DNA of 64,000 nucleotides from Burkholderia stagnalis (GTDB taxonomy: Bacteria; Pseudomonadota; Gammaproteobacteria; Burkholderiales; Burkholderiaceae), in assembly GCF_902830275.1 (NCBI RefSeq), contig NZ_CADESW010000009.1, forward strand, positions 1 through 64,000, in the 5' to 3' direction. The position numbers and the translations under genes were made by a program. Shown one piece after another: positions 8,982 to 20,459 of the stretch (positions are counted from its first letter, which is position 1; the number at the start of each line of letters is the position of its first letter). The notes under the pieces are model-generated. The model worked only from the letters and a program-made list of their open reading frames with translations. It was not told the origin of the DNA and did not search any database.

Positions 8982-9299
8982 ATGGCGCATTCGCATACCG
9001 AGCATTTCGCCAGCTTCACTGACTTCTACCCGTATTACCTGAACGAACACCAGAACCTGACGTCGCGGCGGCTGCATTTCATCGGCTCGCTCGGCGTGAT
9101 CGGCTGCGTCGCGATGGCGGTCGCGACCGGCGACTGGCTGTGGCTGCCGGCCGCCGTCGTCTGCGGCTACGCGTTCGCGTGGGTCGGGCACTTCTTCTTC
9201 GAGAAGAACCGCCCCGCCACCTTCCGTCACCCGATCTACAGCCTGATGGGCGACTGGGTGATGTTCAGGGATATCTGCACCGGCAAGATCCCGCTGTGA
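8982..9299 (+). CDS. Mpo1-like (DUF962) membrane protein
   Basis: 105 residues. The N terminus MAHSHTEHFASFTDFYPYYL and the conserved LNEHQN and LHFIGSLG blocks are the DUF962 family hallmarks. Two central membrane segments follow, then WVGHFFFEKNRPATF and a conserved HP. Yeast Mpo1 is an Fe(II)-dependent dioxygenase that shortens 2-hydroxy fatty acids, and the conserved histidines here fit that iron-binding pattern. Whether the bacterial protein does the same is inference. GAGGAG lies seven bases before the chosen ATG. It is transcribed alone, divergent from the CBS gene and convergent with YihY. Confidence 0.85.
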   Translation: MAHSHTEHFASFTDFYPYYLNEHQNLTSRRLHFIGSLGVIGCVAMAVATGDWLWLPAAVVCGYAFAWVGHFFFEKNRPATFRHPIYSLMGDWVMFRDICTGKIPL

Positions 9300-9331
9300 C
9301 GCCGGCCTGCGCGGCCATGCCGCGCGGCGCG

Positions 9332-9345
9332 CGCACGGCCCGGGC

Positions 9346-9357
<12 letters not shown>
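9332..9357. terminator. Hairpin between convergent Mpo1-like and YihY genes
   Basis: CGCACGGCC and GGCCGTGCG form a perfect 9-base stem with an eight-base loop that overlaps the YihY stop codon. There is no T run, so efficiency is uncertain. Confidence 0.45.
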
Positions 9358-11801
<2,444 letters not shown>

Positions 11802-11821
11802 CCCTTACGCGACCGACCGTC

Positions 11822-13243
11822 ATGAATTCTTCCGAAGCTTTCGTTTCCGCGTGCCGCGACGCCATCGGCGCGGACCACGTGCTGACCGACCCGCACGATA
11901 CCGAGCCGTTCCTGACCGACTGGCGCCGCCGCTACAAGGGCGCCGCGTGCGCGGTGCTGCGGCCCGCGAGCACGGCCGAAGTCGCCGCGCTCGTGAAGCT
12001 CGCGAACACGCACGGCATCGCGCTCGTGCCCCAGGGCGGCAACACCGGCCTCGCCGGCGGCGCGACGCCCGACGCGAGCGGCGGCCAGGCCGTGCTGAGC
12101 CTCGCGCGCCTGAACCGCGTGCGCGCGCTCGATCCGCACAACAACACGATCACCGTCGAAGCCGGCGTGATCCTCGCCGACGTGCAGGCGCGCGCTCGCG
12201 ACGCCGGCCGGCTGTTCGCGCTGAGCCTCGCGGCCGAAGGCAGCTGCACCATCGGCGGCAACCTCGCGACGAATGCCGGCGGCACCGCGGTGCTGCGCTA
12301 CGGCAACGCGCGCGAGCTGTGCCTCGGGCTCGAGGTCGTGACGCCGCAGGGCGAGATCTGGGACGGCCTGCGCGGGCTGCGCAAGGACAACACCGGCTAC
12401 GACCTGCGCGACCTGTTCATCGGCGCCGAAGGCACGCTCGGCATCATCACCGCCGCCGTGATGAAGCTGCATCCGCGGCCGGCCGCGCAGGTCACGGCGC
12501 TCGCCGCGCTCGACTCGCCGCACGCGGCGCTCGACTTCCTCGCGCTCGCGCAGCGCGCGGCCGGGCCGCTCCTGACCGGCTTCGAGCTGATGTCGGATTT
12601 CTGCATGCAGCTCGTCGGCAAGCACTATCCGCAGCTGCGCTATCCGTTCGATCGCACGCACCCGCAAACGGTGCTGCTCGAACTGTCGGACAACGAGAGC
12701 GAAGCGCATGCGCGCGCGCTGTTCGAGACGCTGATGGAAGAAGCCTTCGAGGCGGGCATCGTGGTCGATGCGGTGGTCGCGGAGAATCTCGCGCAGTCGC
12801 GCGCGTTCTGGGACCTGCGCGAACACATCCCGCTCGCGCAGGCCGACGAAGGGCTGAACATCAAGCACGACATCGCGGTGCCGATCTCGTCGATCGCGCG
12901 CTTCATCGATGAGACCGACGCGGCGATCCAGCAGGCAGCGCCGGGCGCGCGGATGGTGACGTTCGGCCATCTCGGCGACGGCAACCTCCACTACAACGTG
13001 CAGACGCCCGAGGGCGGCGACGCCAAGGCGTTCCTCGCCGAATACCAGGCGCCGGTGAACCGTATCGTCTACGACAACGTGCAGCGCCACCACGGCACGA
13101 TCAGCGCGGAACACGGGATCGGCCAGCTGAAGATCGACGACGCGCAGCGCTACAAGTCGCCGGTCGAGATCGGGCTGATGCGCACGCTGAAGGCCGCGCT
13201 CGACCCGCGCGGCCTGATGAACCCCGGCAAAGTGCTACGCTGA
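11822..13243 (+). CDS. FAD-linked oxidase, GlcD/D-2-hydroxyglutarate dehydrogenase type
   Basis: 473 residues. An FAD-binding PCMH domain spans about 40-215 with the pyrophosphate loop PQGGNTGLAGGATP and EGSCTIGGNLATNAGG. The C-terminal FAD oxidase domain ends with HGTISAEHGIGQLK, and HLGDGNLHYN supplies the histidines that bind metal and hydroxyacid in D-lactate and D-2-hydroxyglutarate dehydrogenases. It therefore oxidises a D-2-hydroxy acid. Which one is not readable, and there are no glcE/glcF partners beside it, so it is probably a single-subunit enzyme. It follows DUF2069 by 20 bases and precedes the phosphoesterase by 25, so all may be one operon. Confidence 0.87.
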   Translation: MNSSEAFVSACRDAIGADHVLTDPHDTEPFLTDWRRRYKGAACAVLRPASTAEVAALVKLANTHGIALVPQGGNTGLAGGATPDASGGQAVLSLARLNRVRALDPHNNTITVEAGVILADVQARARDAGRLFALSLAAEGSCTIGGNLATNAGGTAVLRYGNARELCLGLEVVTPQGEIWDGLRGLRKDNTGYDLRDLFIGAEGTLGIITAAVMKLHPRPAAQVTALAALDSPHAALDFLALAQRAAGPLLTGFELMSDFCMQLVGKHYPQLRYPFDRTHPQTVLLELSDNESEAHARALFETLMEEAFEAGIVVDAVVAENLAQSRAFWDLREHIPLAQADEGLNIKHDIAVPISSIARFIDETDAAIQQAAPGARMVTFGHLGDGNLHYNVQTPEGGDAKAFLAEYQAPVNRIVYDNVQRHHGTISAEHGIGQLKIDDAQRYKSPVEIGLMRTLKAALDPRGLMNPGKVLR

Positions 13244-13268
13244 AGACAACCCCACCGGAGTGATGCCC

Positions 13269-14123
13269 GTGAAAGTCCGCGTGCTGTCCGACCTGCATCT
13301 CGAGGGCAACCTGCCCGACGTGATTCCACACGCCGAAGCCGATCTCGTCGTGCTCGCCGGCGACATCCACAATCACGCGGAAGGGCTGCGCTGGGCCGCC
13401 GAGACCTTCGACCCGGGGGTACGCCCAGGCGGCGTGCCGGTGATCTACGTGCCGGGCAATCACGAGTACTACGACGGGGAATTCGGCGCGCTCGAGGCGG
13501 CGATGCGCGACGCGGCGCACGCGCTCGACAACGTGCATTACCTGAACAACGACGCCTACGTCGATCCGGCCGGGCGCTTCCGCGTGCTCGGCACCACGCT
13601 GTGGACCGACTTCGCGCTGTTCGGGGCCGACGACGCCAGCATCGCGCATGCGACCGACGCGGCATCGAAGGTGATGCTCGATTTCAAGGGACTGATCCAG
13701 GTGACGTGGCCGCACGACGCGGCGGTTCATGCGGGTGCGGCCGAGTCGCAACGCGGCGCCGAGCGTGATTTCACGCCGGCCGATTCGCTGGCGCTGCACC
13801 GCCGCGCGCGCGCGTGGCTCGAAACGCAGCTCGCGGTGCCGTTCGACGGCAAGACGATCGTCGTGACCCATCACGCGCCGCACCGGCGCTCGCTCGCCGA
13901 GCGCTTTGCGCAGGACCCGGTATCGGCCGGGTTCGTCAACGATCTGGCGGGGCTGGTGCGCGCGCCGGTCGCCCTTTGGGCGCACGGCCACACGCATACG
14001 TCATTCGATTACGTGACGGAGGGCGGCACGCGCGTCGTCTGCAACCCGCGCGGCTACATTCGCCGGCGCACCGGCGAGCGCGAGAACACGGCGTTCGCGT
14101 GGGACAAGGTCGTGACGCTCTGA
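13269..14123 (+). CDS. Calcineurin-like metallophosphoesterase
   Basis: 284 residues. All dinuclear metal motifs are in order: LSDLHLEG near residue 6, VVLAGDIHNH near 32, PGNHEYYDGE near 63, THHAP near 199 and WAHGHTHTSFDY near 240. The substrate could be a phosphodiester or phosphomonoester and cannot be told from sequence. GGAG at 13257-13260 is only two bases from the ATG at 13263 but eight from the GTG at 13269, so I choose the GTG. It begins 25 bases after the FAD-linked oxidase stop codon. Confidence 0.85.
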   Translation: MKVRVLSDLHLEGNLPDVIPHAEADLVVLAGDIHNHAEGLRWAAETFDPGVRPGGVPVIYVPGNHEYYDGEFGALEAAMRDAAHALDNVHYLNNDAYVDPAGRFRVLGTTLWTDFALFGADDASIAHATDAASKVMLDFKGLIQVTWPHDAAVHAGAAESQRGAERDFTPADSLALHRRARAWLETQLAVPFDGKTIVVTHHAPHRRSLAERFAQDPVSAGFVNDLAGLVRAPVALWAHGHTHTSFDYVTEGGTRVVCNPRGYIRRRTGERENTAFAWDKVVTL

Positions 14124-14164
14124 GGGGCGGCTGCCCCGAGCGCCAGATGAGGTAAACCGGCGCG

Positions 14165-14320
14165 TCAGCGCCCGAGGCGGCGGGCGGCTTCCGACGCCGA
14201 GCGCACCCTGACCGGCGCCGGCTGCATCCGCGCCTTCATCGCGCGCAGCAAGTCGCGCGACGCGACGGCGCCGATCACGCCGAACAGGATTCCAAGGCCA
14301 ATCATCAGGTGCGTATCCAT
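14165..14320 (-). CDS. Small hypothetical membrane protein, 51 residues
   Basis: An ATG with GGAG five bases upstream opens a 51-residue frame. Residues 5-20 (LMIGLGILFGVIGAVA) form one membrane helix. The tail is strongly basic (RDLLRAMKARMQ, then RVRSASEAARRLGR), consistent with a single-pass inner-membrane protein with its C terminus in the cytoplasm. I recognise no family. The clear ribosome site, the clean helix and the lack of any other gene in the gap between the phosphoesterase and the LysR gene support it being real. Confidence 0.6.
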   Translation of the reverse strand: MDTHLMIGLGILFGVIGAVASRDLLRAMKARMQPAPVRVRSASEAARRLGR

Positions 14321-14436
14321 TGCTGCTCCGTATTGCAGATCACTCTGGATCAGACAGTATCAAACTGTCGGCCGGTCGAGGGTAAAGAAATGTTGCGGGA
14401 ACGACAAATCTCGTTAGATTTCGTGAGCCCGCGACG

Positions 14437-15378
14437 TCATGTCGCGCGGGTGAACTGCTCCAGCGCGGCTTCGTCGGCGTCGAGCGTCGCCGGCAGTTCG
14501 TCGCGCAGGAAATCGACCCAGGTCCGGATTTTCGCGTCGAGATACTGGCGGGACGGATACAGCGCATAGATGTTCATCACGTGCGAGCGGTACTCGGGCA
14601 TCACGCGCACGAAGTGGCCGTTGCGCAGGCCGGCGATCGCCGAATACAGCGGCAGCACGCCGATTCCCATCCCCTCCCGCACCGCCACCGCGAGCGCCTC
14701 GGCGACGTTCACGCGAAACGGCGGGCCCGACAGCGGCACGGTGACGTCGCCGCTCGGCCCGCTCAGCGTCCATTCGTCGTAGTGAAAGCCCGGCGCGACC
14801 ATGCCGAGGCACACGTGCCGCGCGAGATCCTGCGGCTGCCGCGGCACGCCGTGCCGCTCGAGGTAGCGCGGCGACGCGCAGACGACGCTGTAGCTCTCGC
14901 CGAGCCGCTGCGACACGAGCCCCGAATCGGGCAGGTCGCGGCCGACGACGATCGCGACGTCGTAGCCCTCGTCGAGCAGGTCGGGCATCCGCTGCGCGAG
15001 CGTCAGGTCGACGAGCACGTCCGGAAAGCGCTCGCGATAGCGCGACACGGCCGGCACCGTGTAGTGCTGACCGAGGCTCGTGAAGCAGTGCACCTTCAGC
15101 TTGCCGGACGGGCGCGCGTGTGCGTCGCTCGCCTCCGCTTCCGCCTGGTCGACATACGCGAGGATCTGTTCGCAGCGCTGCAGATAGCGCTCGCCCGCCT
15201 CGGTCAGCGCGATGCGGCGCGTGGTCCGGTTCAGGAGCCGGGTGCGCAGGTGCGCCTCCAGGTCCGACACGGCCCGCGACGTGTAGGCGGTCGTCGAATT
15301 CATCTGCTGCGCGGCCGCGGTGAAACTGCCCGCGTCGACCACGCGCATGAATACCCGCATGTTCTGTAACGTATCCAT
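14437..15378 (-). CDS. LysR-family regulator of the adjacent aromatic-acid efflux operon (AaeR-like)
   Basis: 313 residues. The winged helix-turn-helix occupies the first 60 residues (MDTLQNMRVFMRVVDAGSFT, then AVSDLEAHLRTRLLNRTTRR). The effector domain fills the remainder. The start at 15378 matches the family; an upstream extension of 16 residues lacks similarity. It is divergent from the outer-membrane factor gene, with a 157-base gap. LysR proteins normally activate the divergent operon in response to a substrate, so an aromatic carboxylic acid is the likely effector by analogy with E. coli AaeR. Confidence 0.87.
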   Translation of the reverse strand: MDTLQNMRVFMRVVDAGSFTAAAQQMNSTTAYTSRAVSDLEAHLRTRLLNRTTRRIALTEAGERYLQRCEQILAYVDQAEAEASDAHARPSGKLKVHCFTSLGQHYTVPAVSRYRERFPDVLVDLTLAQRMPDLLDEGYDVAIVVGRDLPDSGLVSQRLGESYSVVCASPRYLERHGVPRQPQDLARHVCLGMVAPGFHYDEWTLSGPSGDVTVPLSGPPFRVNVAEALAVAVREGMGIGVLPLYSAIAGLRNGHFVRVMPEYRSHVMNIYALYPSRQYLDAKIRTWVDFLRDELPATLDADEAALEQFTRAT

Positions 15379-15535
15379 GCCATTACCCGTGTAAATCCGG
15401 GAGGATTGTTGCACAGCGGCGCACAAATATTATCTCAGCTTTTGTAAAAATGACTTGCACCGTTGTCCATTTATTCAGGAATTGCTGAAAAATATAATCC
15501 TCTCCGGCTCATCTATATCCGAAAGGGAGAAAATC

Positions 15536-17098
15536 GTGCAGTCTCCGGCAATAAAAGGGACGCTCGCACTCGCGGTTCTTGCAGTCTCATTAATAATGGC
15601 CGGATGCGCGAGCATGGGCGACAACAAACCCCAATCCATTCAGACCGATCCGGCTTCGCTCGACGCGGGCGCGGCGATCCGCGCGGCCGATCGTGACGCC
15701 GGCTGGCCCGCCGCCGACTGGTGGCGCGCATATCGCGATCCGCAACTCGATGCGTGGATCGCGGCCGCGCAGGCCGGCAACCCGTCGCTCGCAGCCGCGC
15801 AGGCGCGCGTGCGCGAGGCGCAGGCGATGGCCCGCGTCGCCCGCTCGGCCGAACTGCCGCAGATCAACGGCAACCTGTCGCTGATGCGCCAGCACTGGCC
15901 GGACAACGTGTTCTACGGCCCGGGGCCGCTCGCGAATGCGGACACCTGGAACAACACCGGCACGCTCGGCCTGTCGTATCACCTCGACCTGTGGGGCAAG
16001 GACAAGAACGCGACCGAGCGCGCGCTCGACATGGCGCACGCGACCGCGGCCGACGCCCGCGCGGCGCGGCTCGAGCTCGAGGTCAACGTGGTGCGCGCGT
16101 ATATCGGCATGTCGATGAACTACGCGCTGCTCGACCTCGCGCACGAGACGTTCGAGCGCCAGCACGCGCTCGCCGAGCTCGCGCGCAAGCGGCTGCAGGC
16201 CGGCCTCGGCACGCAGCTCGAGGTCAGCCAGGCGGAATCGACGCTGCCCGACTACGAGCGCCAGATCGATTCGTATGAGGAAGCGATCCAGCTCGCCCGT
16301 CACCAGCTCGCCGCGCTCGCCGGCAAGGGGCCCGGCGCGGGCGACGCGATCACGCGGCCGAAGCTCGCGCTCGACGCGCCGGCCGGCCTGCCGTCCGCGC
16401 TGCCGGCCGACCTGCTCGGCCGTCGGCCGGACGTCGTCGCGGCGCGCTGGACGGTCGACGCGCAGGCGCGCGGCATCGACGTCGCGAAGGCCGCGTTCTA
16501 TCCGAACATCGACCTGCTCGCGACCGTCGGCGGCTTCGGCGTGACCGCGCCGTTCGCCGACTTCCTGCGCGCGATGAACGGCGGCTGGACTGCCGGCCCG
16601 GCGCTGTCGCTGCCGATCTTCGAAGGCGGCCGGCTGCGCGCGCAGCTCGGCGCGGCGTCGGCCGGCTACGACCAGGCCGTCGAGCACTACAACCAGACGA
16701 TCGTCGGCGCGCTCAAGGACATCGCCGACCAGGTCGTGCGGATCCGCTCGCTCGACACGCAGAAGAAGGACGCCGCGCGCTCGGTGGCCGCGAACGACCG
16801 CAGCTACCAGCTGTCGCGCGAAGGCTTCCGGCGCGGGCTGACCGACTACGTGAACGTGCTGGTCGCGCAGCAGCAGCTGTTGCGCGCGCAGGAGACGGCC
16901 GCCCGGATCGATGCGGAACGCCTCGCCGCGCATGCGCAGCTGATGGCCGCGCTCGGCGGCGGCGTCGAGACGGGCGAGGACGTGCCGGGCACCGAAGCGA
17001 AGGCGGCACCCAAGGCCGACGCGAAGACGGCCGGCCGCGCCGCCGCAGCCGCGCGGACCGCCACCGCCACGGCCGCCGGCACGCCGGCGGCGCACTAA
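15536..17098 (+). CDS. NodT-family outer-membrane efflux lipoprotein
   Basis: 520 residues from a GTG start with AAAGGGAG six bases upstream. The signal peptide ends in the lipobox LIMAGC with lipidation at Cys24. Two outer-membrane efflux (OEP) repeats follow. Conserved NodT features include WWRAYRDPQLDAWI, LGLSYHLDLWGK and the later repeat WTAGPALSLPIFEGG. It forms the TolC-like exit duct, here supplied with its own inner-membrane components downstream. The C-terminal 45 residues are an Ala/Lys-rich, low-complexity extension beyond the usual family end. TATAAT at 15493-15498 may be the -10 box; no strong -35 is seen. Confidence 0.9.
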   Translation: MQSPAIKGTLALAVLAVSLIMAGCASMGDNKPQSIQTDPASLDAGAAIRAADRDAGWPAADWWRAYRDPQLDAWIAAAQAGNPSLAAAQARVREAQAMARVARSAELPQINGNLSLMRQHWPDNVFYGPGPLANADTWNNTGTLGLSYHLDLWGKDKNATERALDMAHATAADARAARLELEVNVVRAYIGMSMNYALLDLAHETFERQHALAELARKRLQAGLGTQLEVSQAESTLPDYERQIDSYEEAIQLARHQLAALAGKGPGAGDAITRPKLALDAPAGLPSALPADLLGRRPDVVAARWTVDAQARGIDVAKAAFYPNIDLLATVGGFGVTAPFADFLRAMNGGWTAGPALSLPIFEGGRLRAQLGAASAGYDQAVEHYNQTIVGALKDIADQVVRIRSLDTQKKDAARSVAANDRSYQLSREGFRRGLTDYVNVLVAQQQLLRAQETAARIDAERLAAHAQLMAALGGGVETGEDVPGTEAKAAPKADAKTAGRAAAAARTATATAAGTPAAH

Positions 17099-17115
17099 CA
17101 CGCGGAGCGCTCGCC

Positions 17116-19314
17116 ATGTCCGCCACCTCCTCCGCGTCCACGCCCGCCGGCCGCCCGCTGCCGGCATGGGTCGCCACGCTCGGCGACTGGGCCCGCACCG
17201 ACGGGGTCGCGTGGATCTACCTGTTCAAGGCGCTGCTCGCGGCGTTTCTCGCGCTCGGCATCTCGATGCGGCTCGACCTGCCGGCGCCGAAGACCGCGAT
17301 GACGACGGTGTTCATCGTGATGCAGCCGCAAAGCGGCGCCGTGTTCGCGAAGAGCTTCTACCGGCTCGCGGGCACCTTCTTCGGGCTGATCGCGACGCTG
17401 TCGTTCGTCGGCCTGTTCCCGCAGCAGCCGCTGCTGTTCCTGCTCGCGGTCGCGCTGTGGGTCGCGATGTGCACGGCCGGCGCCGCGCGCAACCGCAACT
17501 TCCGCAGCTACGGCTTCCTGCTCGCCGGCTACACGGCCGCGCTGATCGGCCTGCCCGCGTCGCAGCACCCGGACGGCGCGTTCATGACCGCGATGACGCG
17601 CGCCGCCGAGATCGTGGTCGGGATCCTGTCGGCGGGCGTCGTCAGCGCGCTCGTGCTGCCGCAGTACACCGGCGAGCAGATGCGCACGACGGTGCGCCGG
17701 CGCTTCAGTGCGTTCGTCGACTACGTCGCGTCGGCGCTGTCCGGCCAGCTCGACCGCGCACACATCGAAAGCGTGCATACGCGCTTCGTCGCCGACGTGG
17801 TCGGCTTCGAGGCCGCGCGCAGCATGGCCGTGTTCGAACACCCCGACACGCGGATGAGAAGCGGCCGCCTCGCGCGCCTGAACAGCGAGTTCATGAGCGC
17901 GTCAAGCCGCTTCCACGCGCTGCACCAGCTGATGAACCGGCTGCACGCGGCCGGCGCGACCGCCGCGATCGCGGCGATCGAACCGTATTTCCGCGAGATC
18001 GCCCCGCTGCTCACGCACGACGGCGAGCCGGTGCGCACGTCGGCCGACGCGGCGCACGCGGCCGGGCAGCTGCTCGCGTGGCGCGACGCGCTGCCGCGCC
18101 GCATCCGCGCGACGCGCGCCGAGCTCGAGACGCAGCCCGACTTCCCGCTGCTCGACTTCGACACCGCCGCCGAGCTGCTGTACCGCTTCATCACCGACCT
18201 GCACGCGTATGCGGCGACCTACGCGTCGCTCGCGACCGCGACGCACGAGCGCGAGCGCTGGATCGAGCAATACGAGCCGCGCACCAACCTCACCGCCGCG
18301 CTGATCGCCGGCATCCGCACCGCGACCGTGATGCTGGTGCTCGGCTGGTTCTGGATCCAGACCGCCTGGCCGAACGGCGTGACGATGGTGCTGAACGCGG
18401 CCGCGGTCTGCGCGCTCGCGTCGTCGATGCCGCGCCCGACCGCGATGGCCTACCAGATGGCGATGGGCACCGTGCTCGCGTCGTTCATGGGGCTGATCGC
18501 GATGTTCGGCGTGTATCCGCGCATCGACGGCTTCGTGATGCTGTGCGTCGGGCTCGCGCCGTTCCTCGCGCTCGGGCTCTACCTGTCGATGAAGCCGAAG
18601 ACGGCCGGCTACGGCGTCGGCTACTGCATCTTCTTCTGCACGCTCGCGGGCCCGGAAAACCTGATGCACTACGACCCGAGCGGCTTCATGAACGATGCGC
18701 TCGCGCTCGTGCTGTCGATGCTCGTGTCGTCGATCGCGTTCGCGGTGCTGTTCCCGCCGAGCGCGCCGTGGCTGAAGAAGCGCCTGTTCGCGGACCTGCG
18801 CCACCAGGCGGTCGCGGCCTGCCATGCGCGCCTCGCCGGCCTGCGCACGCGCTTCGAGAGCGGCGCGCGCGACCTGATGTACCAGGCGCACACGATCTCG
18901 ACCGACCAGCCGGACGTGCAGCGCGACGCGCTGCGCTGGATGTTCGCGGTGCTCGAAGCCGGCAACGCGGCGATCGACCTGCGCGACGAGCTTGCGGCGC
19001 TGCCGCCCGACCCGCGCTACGCGCCGTCGATGCCGTGGCGTCGCGAGATCGAGACGATGCGCCACGCGCTGTCCGCGCTGTTCGCGAAGCCGGCCGCGGC
19101 CCGCTTCGACGCGACGCTCGCGGCCACCGTCGCCGCGATCGACGCGACCCGGCAGGCGCTCGACGCGTTCGCGCCGCCGCGCGACGAACGCCACCGGCTG
19201 CAGCGCATCCTGAGCCACCTGCATTTCGTGCGCACCGCGCTGCTCGACCCGGAATCGCCGCTCGCGTCGCTGAACCGCCGCGCCGCGCCCACCCAACAAG
19301 GAACCTCGTCATGA
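17116..19314 (+). CDS. aaeB: FUSC-family aromatic acid exporter subunit (AaeB-like)
   Basis: 732 residues. Two clusters of membrane helices (about 35-190 and 395-560) are separated and followed by cytoplasmic helical regions, the FUSC layout of E. coli AaeB. The first cluster contains FKALLAAFLALGISMRLDLP and MTTVFIVMQPQSGAVFAKS. It starts 17 bases after the lipoprotein gene, with GGAG eight bases before ATG. AaeB exports p-hydroxybenzoate and related aromatic carboxylates, working with the AaeA adaptor. The same partner set is present here, so a related role is likely. Its stop codon overlaps the DUF1656 start. Confidence 0.87.
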   Translation: MSATSSASTPAGRPLPAWVATLGDWARTDGVAWIYLFKALLAAFLALGISMRLDLPAPKTAMTTVFIVMQPQSGAVFAKSFYRLAGTFFGLIATLSFVGLFPQQPLLFLLAVALWVAMCTAGAARNRNFRSYGFLLAGYTAALIGLPASQHPDGAFMTAMTRAAEIVVGILSAGVVSALVLPQYTGEQMRTTVRRRFSAFVDYVASALSGQLDRAHIESVHTRFVADVVGFEAARSMAVFEHPDTRMRSGRLARLNSEFMSASSRFHALHQLMNRLHAAGATAAIAAIEPYFREIAPLLTHDGEPVRTSADAAHAAGQLLAWRDALPRRIRATRAELETQPDFPLLDFDTAAELLYRFITDLHAYAATYASLATATHERERWIEQYEPRTNLTAALIAGIRTATVMLVLGWFWIQTAWPNGVTMVLNAAAVCALASSMPRPTAMAYQMAMGTVLASFMGLIAMFGVYPRIDGFVMLCVGLAPFLALGLYLSMKPKTAGYGVGYCIFFCTLAGPENLMHYDPSGFMNDALALVLSMLVSSIAFAVLFPPSAPWLKKRLFADLRHQAVAACHARLAGLRTRFESGARDLMYQAHTISTDQPDVQRDALRWMFAVLEAGNAAIDLRDELAALPPDPRYAPSMPWRREIETMRHALSALFAKPAAARFDATLAATVAAIDATRQALDAFAPPRDERHRLQRILSHLHFVRTALLDPESPLASLNRRAAPTQQGTSS

Positions 19315-19514
19315 TGCCGCGTGAACTCGCCATTCTCGATGCCTACATGCCCACGGTGGTGCTGATGTTCGTCATCGGCGCGCTGGCGACCTGGGCGGTC
19401 GACCGGCTGCTCGCCTACACCGGGCTCTACCGACTCGTCTGGCACCCGTCGCTGTTCCGGGCCTGCCTTCTCGTATGCATCTGCGGCGGACTGAGTCTCG
19501 CCGTTTACCGTTGA
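19311..19514 (+). CDS. aaeX: AaeX-like DUF1656 small membrane protein
   Basis: 67 residues with two membrane helices: MPTVVLMFVIGALATWAVDR near 13-32 and FRACLLVCICGGLSLAVY at the end. The opening PRELAILDAYMP is typical of DUF1656. The ATG overlaps the TGA of the FUSC gene (ATGA), so the two are translationally coupled. In E. coli aaeX accompanies aaeA and aaeB but its role is unknown. Confidence 0.85.
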   Translation: MMPRELAILDAYMPTVVLMFVIGALATWAVDRLLAYTGLYRLVWHPSLFRACLLVCICGGLSLAVYR

Positions 19515-19526
19515 ACCAACATAATC

Positions 19527-20405
19527 ATGATCCTGCGAAAACTCTTCGGCTTCGCCGCGACGGCCGTCATCCTCATCGTCGCGATTCTGATCGGGCGCTC
19601 GTTGTGGGTGCACTACATGGACGATCCGTGGACGCGCGACGGGCGCGTGCGCGCCGAAATCGTCAACGTCGCGCCTGACGTGTCGGGCGCCATCGTCGAC
19701 CTGCCGGTGCACGACAACCAGCTCGTGAAGAAAGGCGACCTGATCATGCAGATCGACCCGTCGCACTACCAGATCGCGGTCGAGCAGGCGCAGGCGGCCG
19801 TCGCCGCCCGCCGCGCGGAACTGCAGATGCGCCGCGACGACGCGGCCCGCCGCGCGGATCTCGACGCCCTCGTCGTGTCGAAGGAAAACCGCGAGAACGC
19901 GGCGCACAGCGCGTCGAGCGCCGACGCGCAGTACCAGCAGGCGCTCGCCGCGCTCGACGCCGCGAAGCTCAACCTCGAGCGCACGCGCGTGGTCGCGCCG
20001 GTCGACGGCTACATCACGAACCTGCAGACCTTCAAGGGCAACTACGCGACCGCAGGCCAGGCGAAGCTCGCGATCGTCGACAGCCATTCGTTCTGGGTCT
20101 ACGGCTATTTCGAGGAAACCAAGCTGCCGCGCGTGAGCGTCGGCGCGCCGGCCGAAATGCGGCTGATGAGCGGCGGCGTGCTGAAGGGCCACGTCGAGAG
20201 CATCTCGCGCGGCATCTTCGACCGCGACAACCCGCAAAGCCGCGACCTCGTCGCCGACGTGAACCCGACCTTCAACTGGGTGCGCCTCGCGCAGCGCGTG
20301 CCGGTGCGGATCAAGATCGACGAGGTGCCGGCCGGCGTGCTGCTGTCGGCCGGCACGACCTGCACGGTGATCATCGATCCGGACAACAAGCGGAAGAAGT
20401 CGTAA
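19527..20405 (+). CDS. aaeA: HlyD/EmrA-type membrane fusion protein (AaeA-like)
   Basis: 292 residues. One N-terminal membrane anchor (residues about 8-28) is followed by a biotinyl-lipoyl-like half (VAPDVSGAIVDLPVHDNQLV), a short coiled-coil hairpin rich in Ala, Arg and Gln (about 80-150), and a beta-barrel domain with RVVAPVDGYITNLQTFKGNY. This is the periplasmic adaptor that joins the FUSC pump to the outer-membrane factor. It is 12 bases after aaeX and is the last gene of the operon. The length matches E. coli AaeA closely. Confidence 0.88.
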   Translation: MILRKLFGFAATAVILIVAILIGRSLWVHYMDDPWTRDGRVRAEIVNVAPDVSGAIVDLPVHDNQLVKKGDLIMQIDPSHYQIAVEQAQAAVAARRAELQMRRDDAARRADLDALVVSKENRENAAHSASSADAQYQQALAALDAAKLNLERTRVVAPVDGYITNLQTFKGNYATAGQAKLAIVDSHSFWVYGYFEETKLPRVSVGAPAEMRLMSGGVLKGHVESISRGIFDRDNPQSRDLVADVNPTFNWVRLAQRVPVRIKIDEVPAGVLLSAGTTCTVIIDPDNKRKKS

Positions 20406-20410
20406 TCCGC

Positions 20411-20432
20411 GCGGGGCGCGCCGCCGCCCCGC
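20411..20432. terminator. GC-rich hairpin between convergent aaeA and chemoreceptor genes
   Basis: GCGGGGCG (20411-20418) and CGCCCCGC (20425-20432) form a perfect eight-base stem with a six-base loop, five bases after the aaeA stop. No T run follows. Confidence 0.45.
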
Positions 20433-20459
20433 CGTCACGCTCAGGCGTCGAACCGCACG

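Noticed and set aside
14437..20405. Identifying the cluster as ceoR-ceoAB-opcM
   Set aside because: The pump is FUSC/AaeB-type with a DUF1656 partner, not an RND pump.
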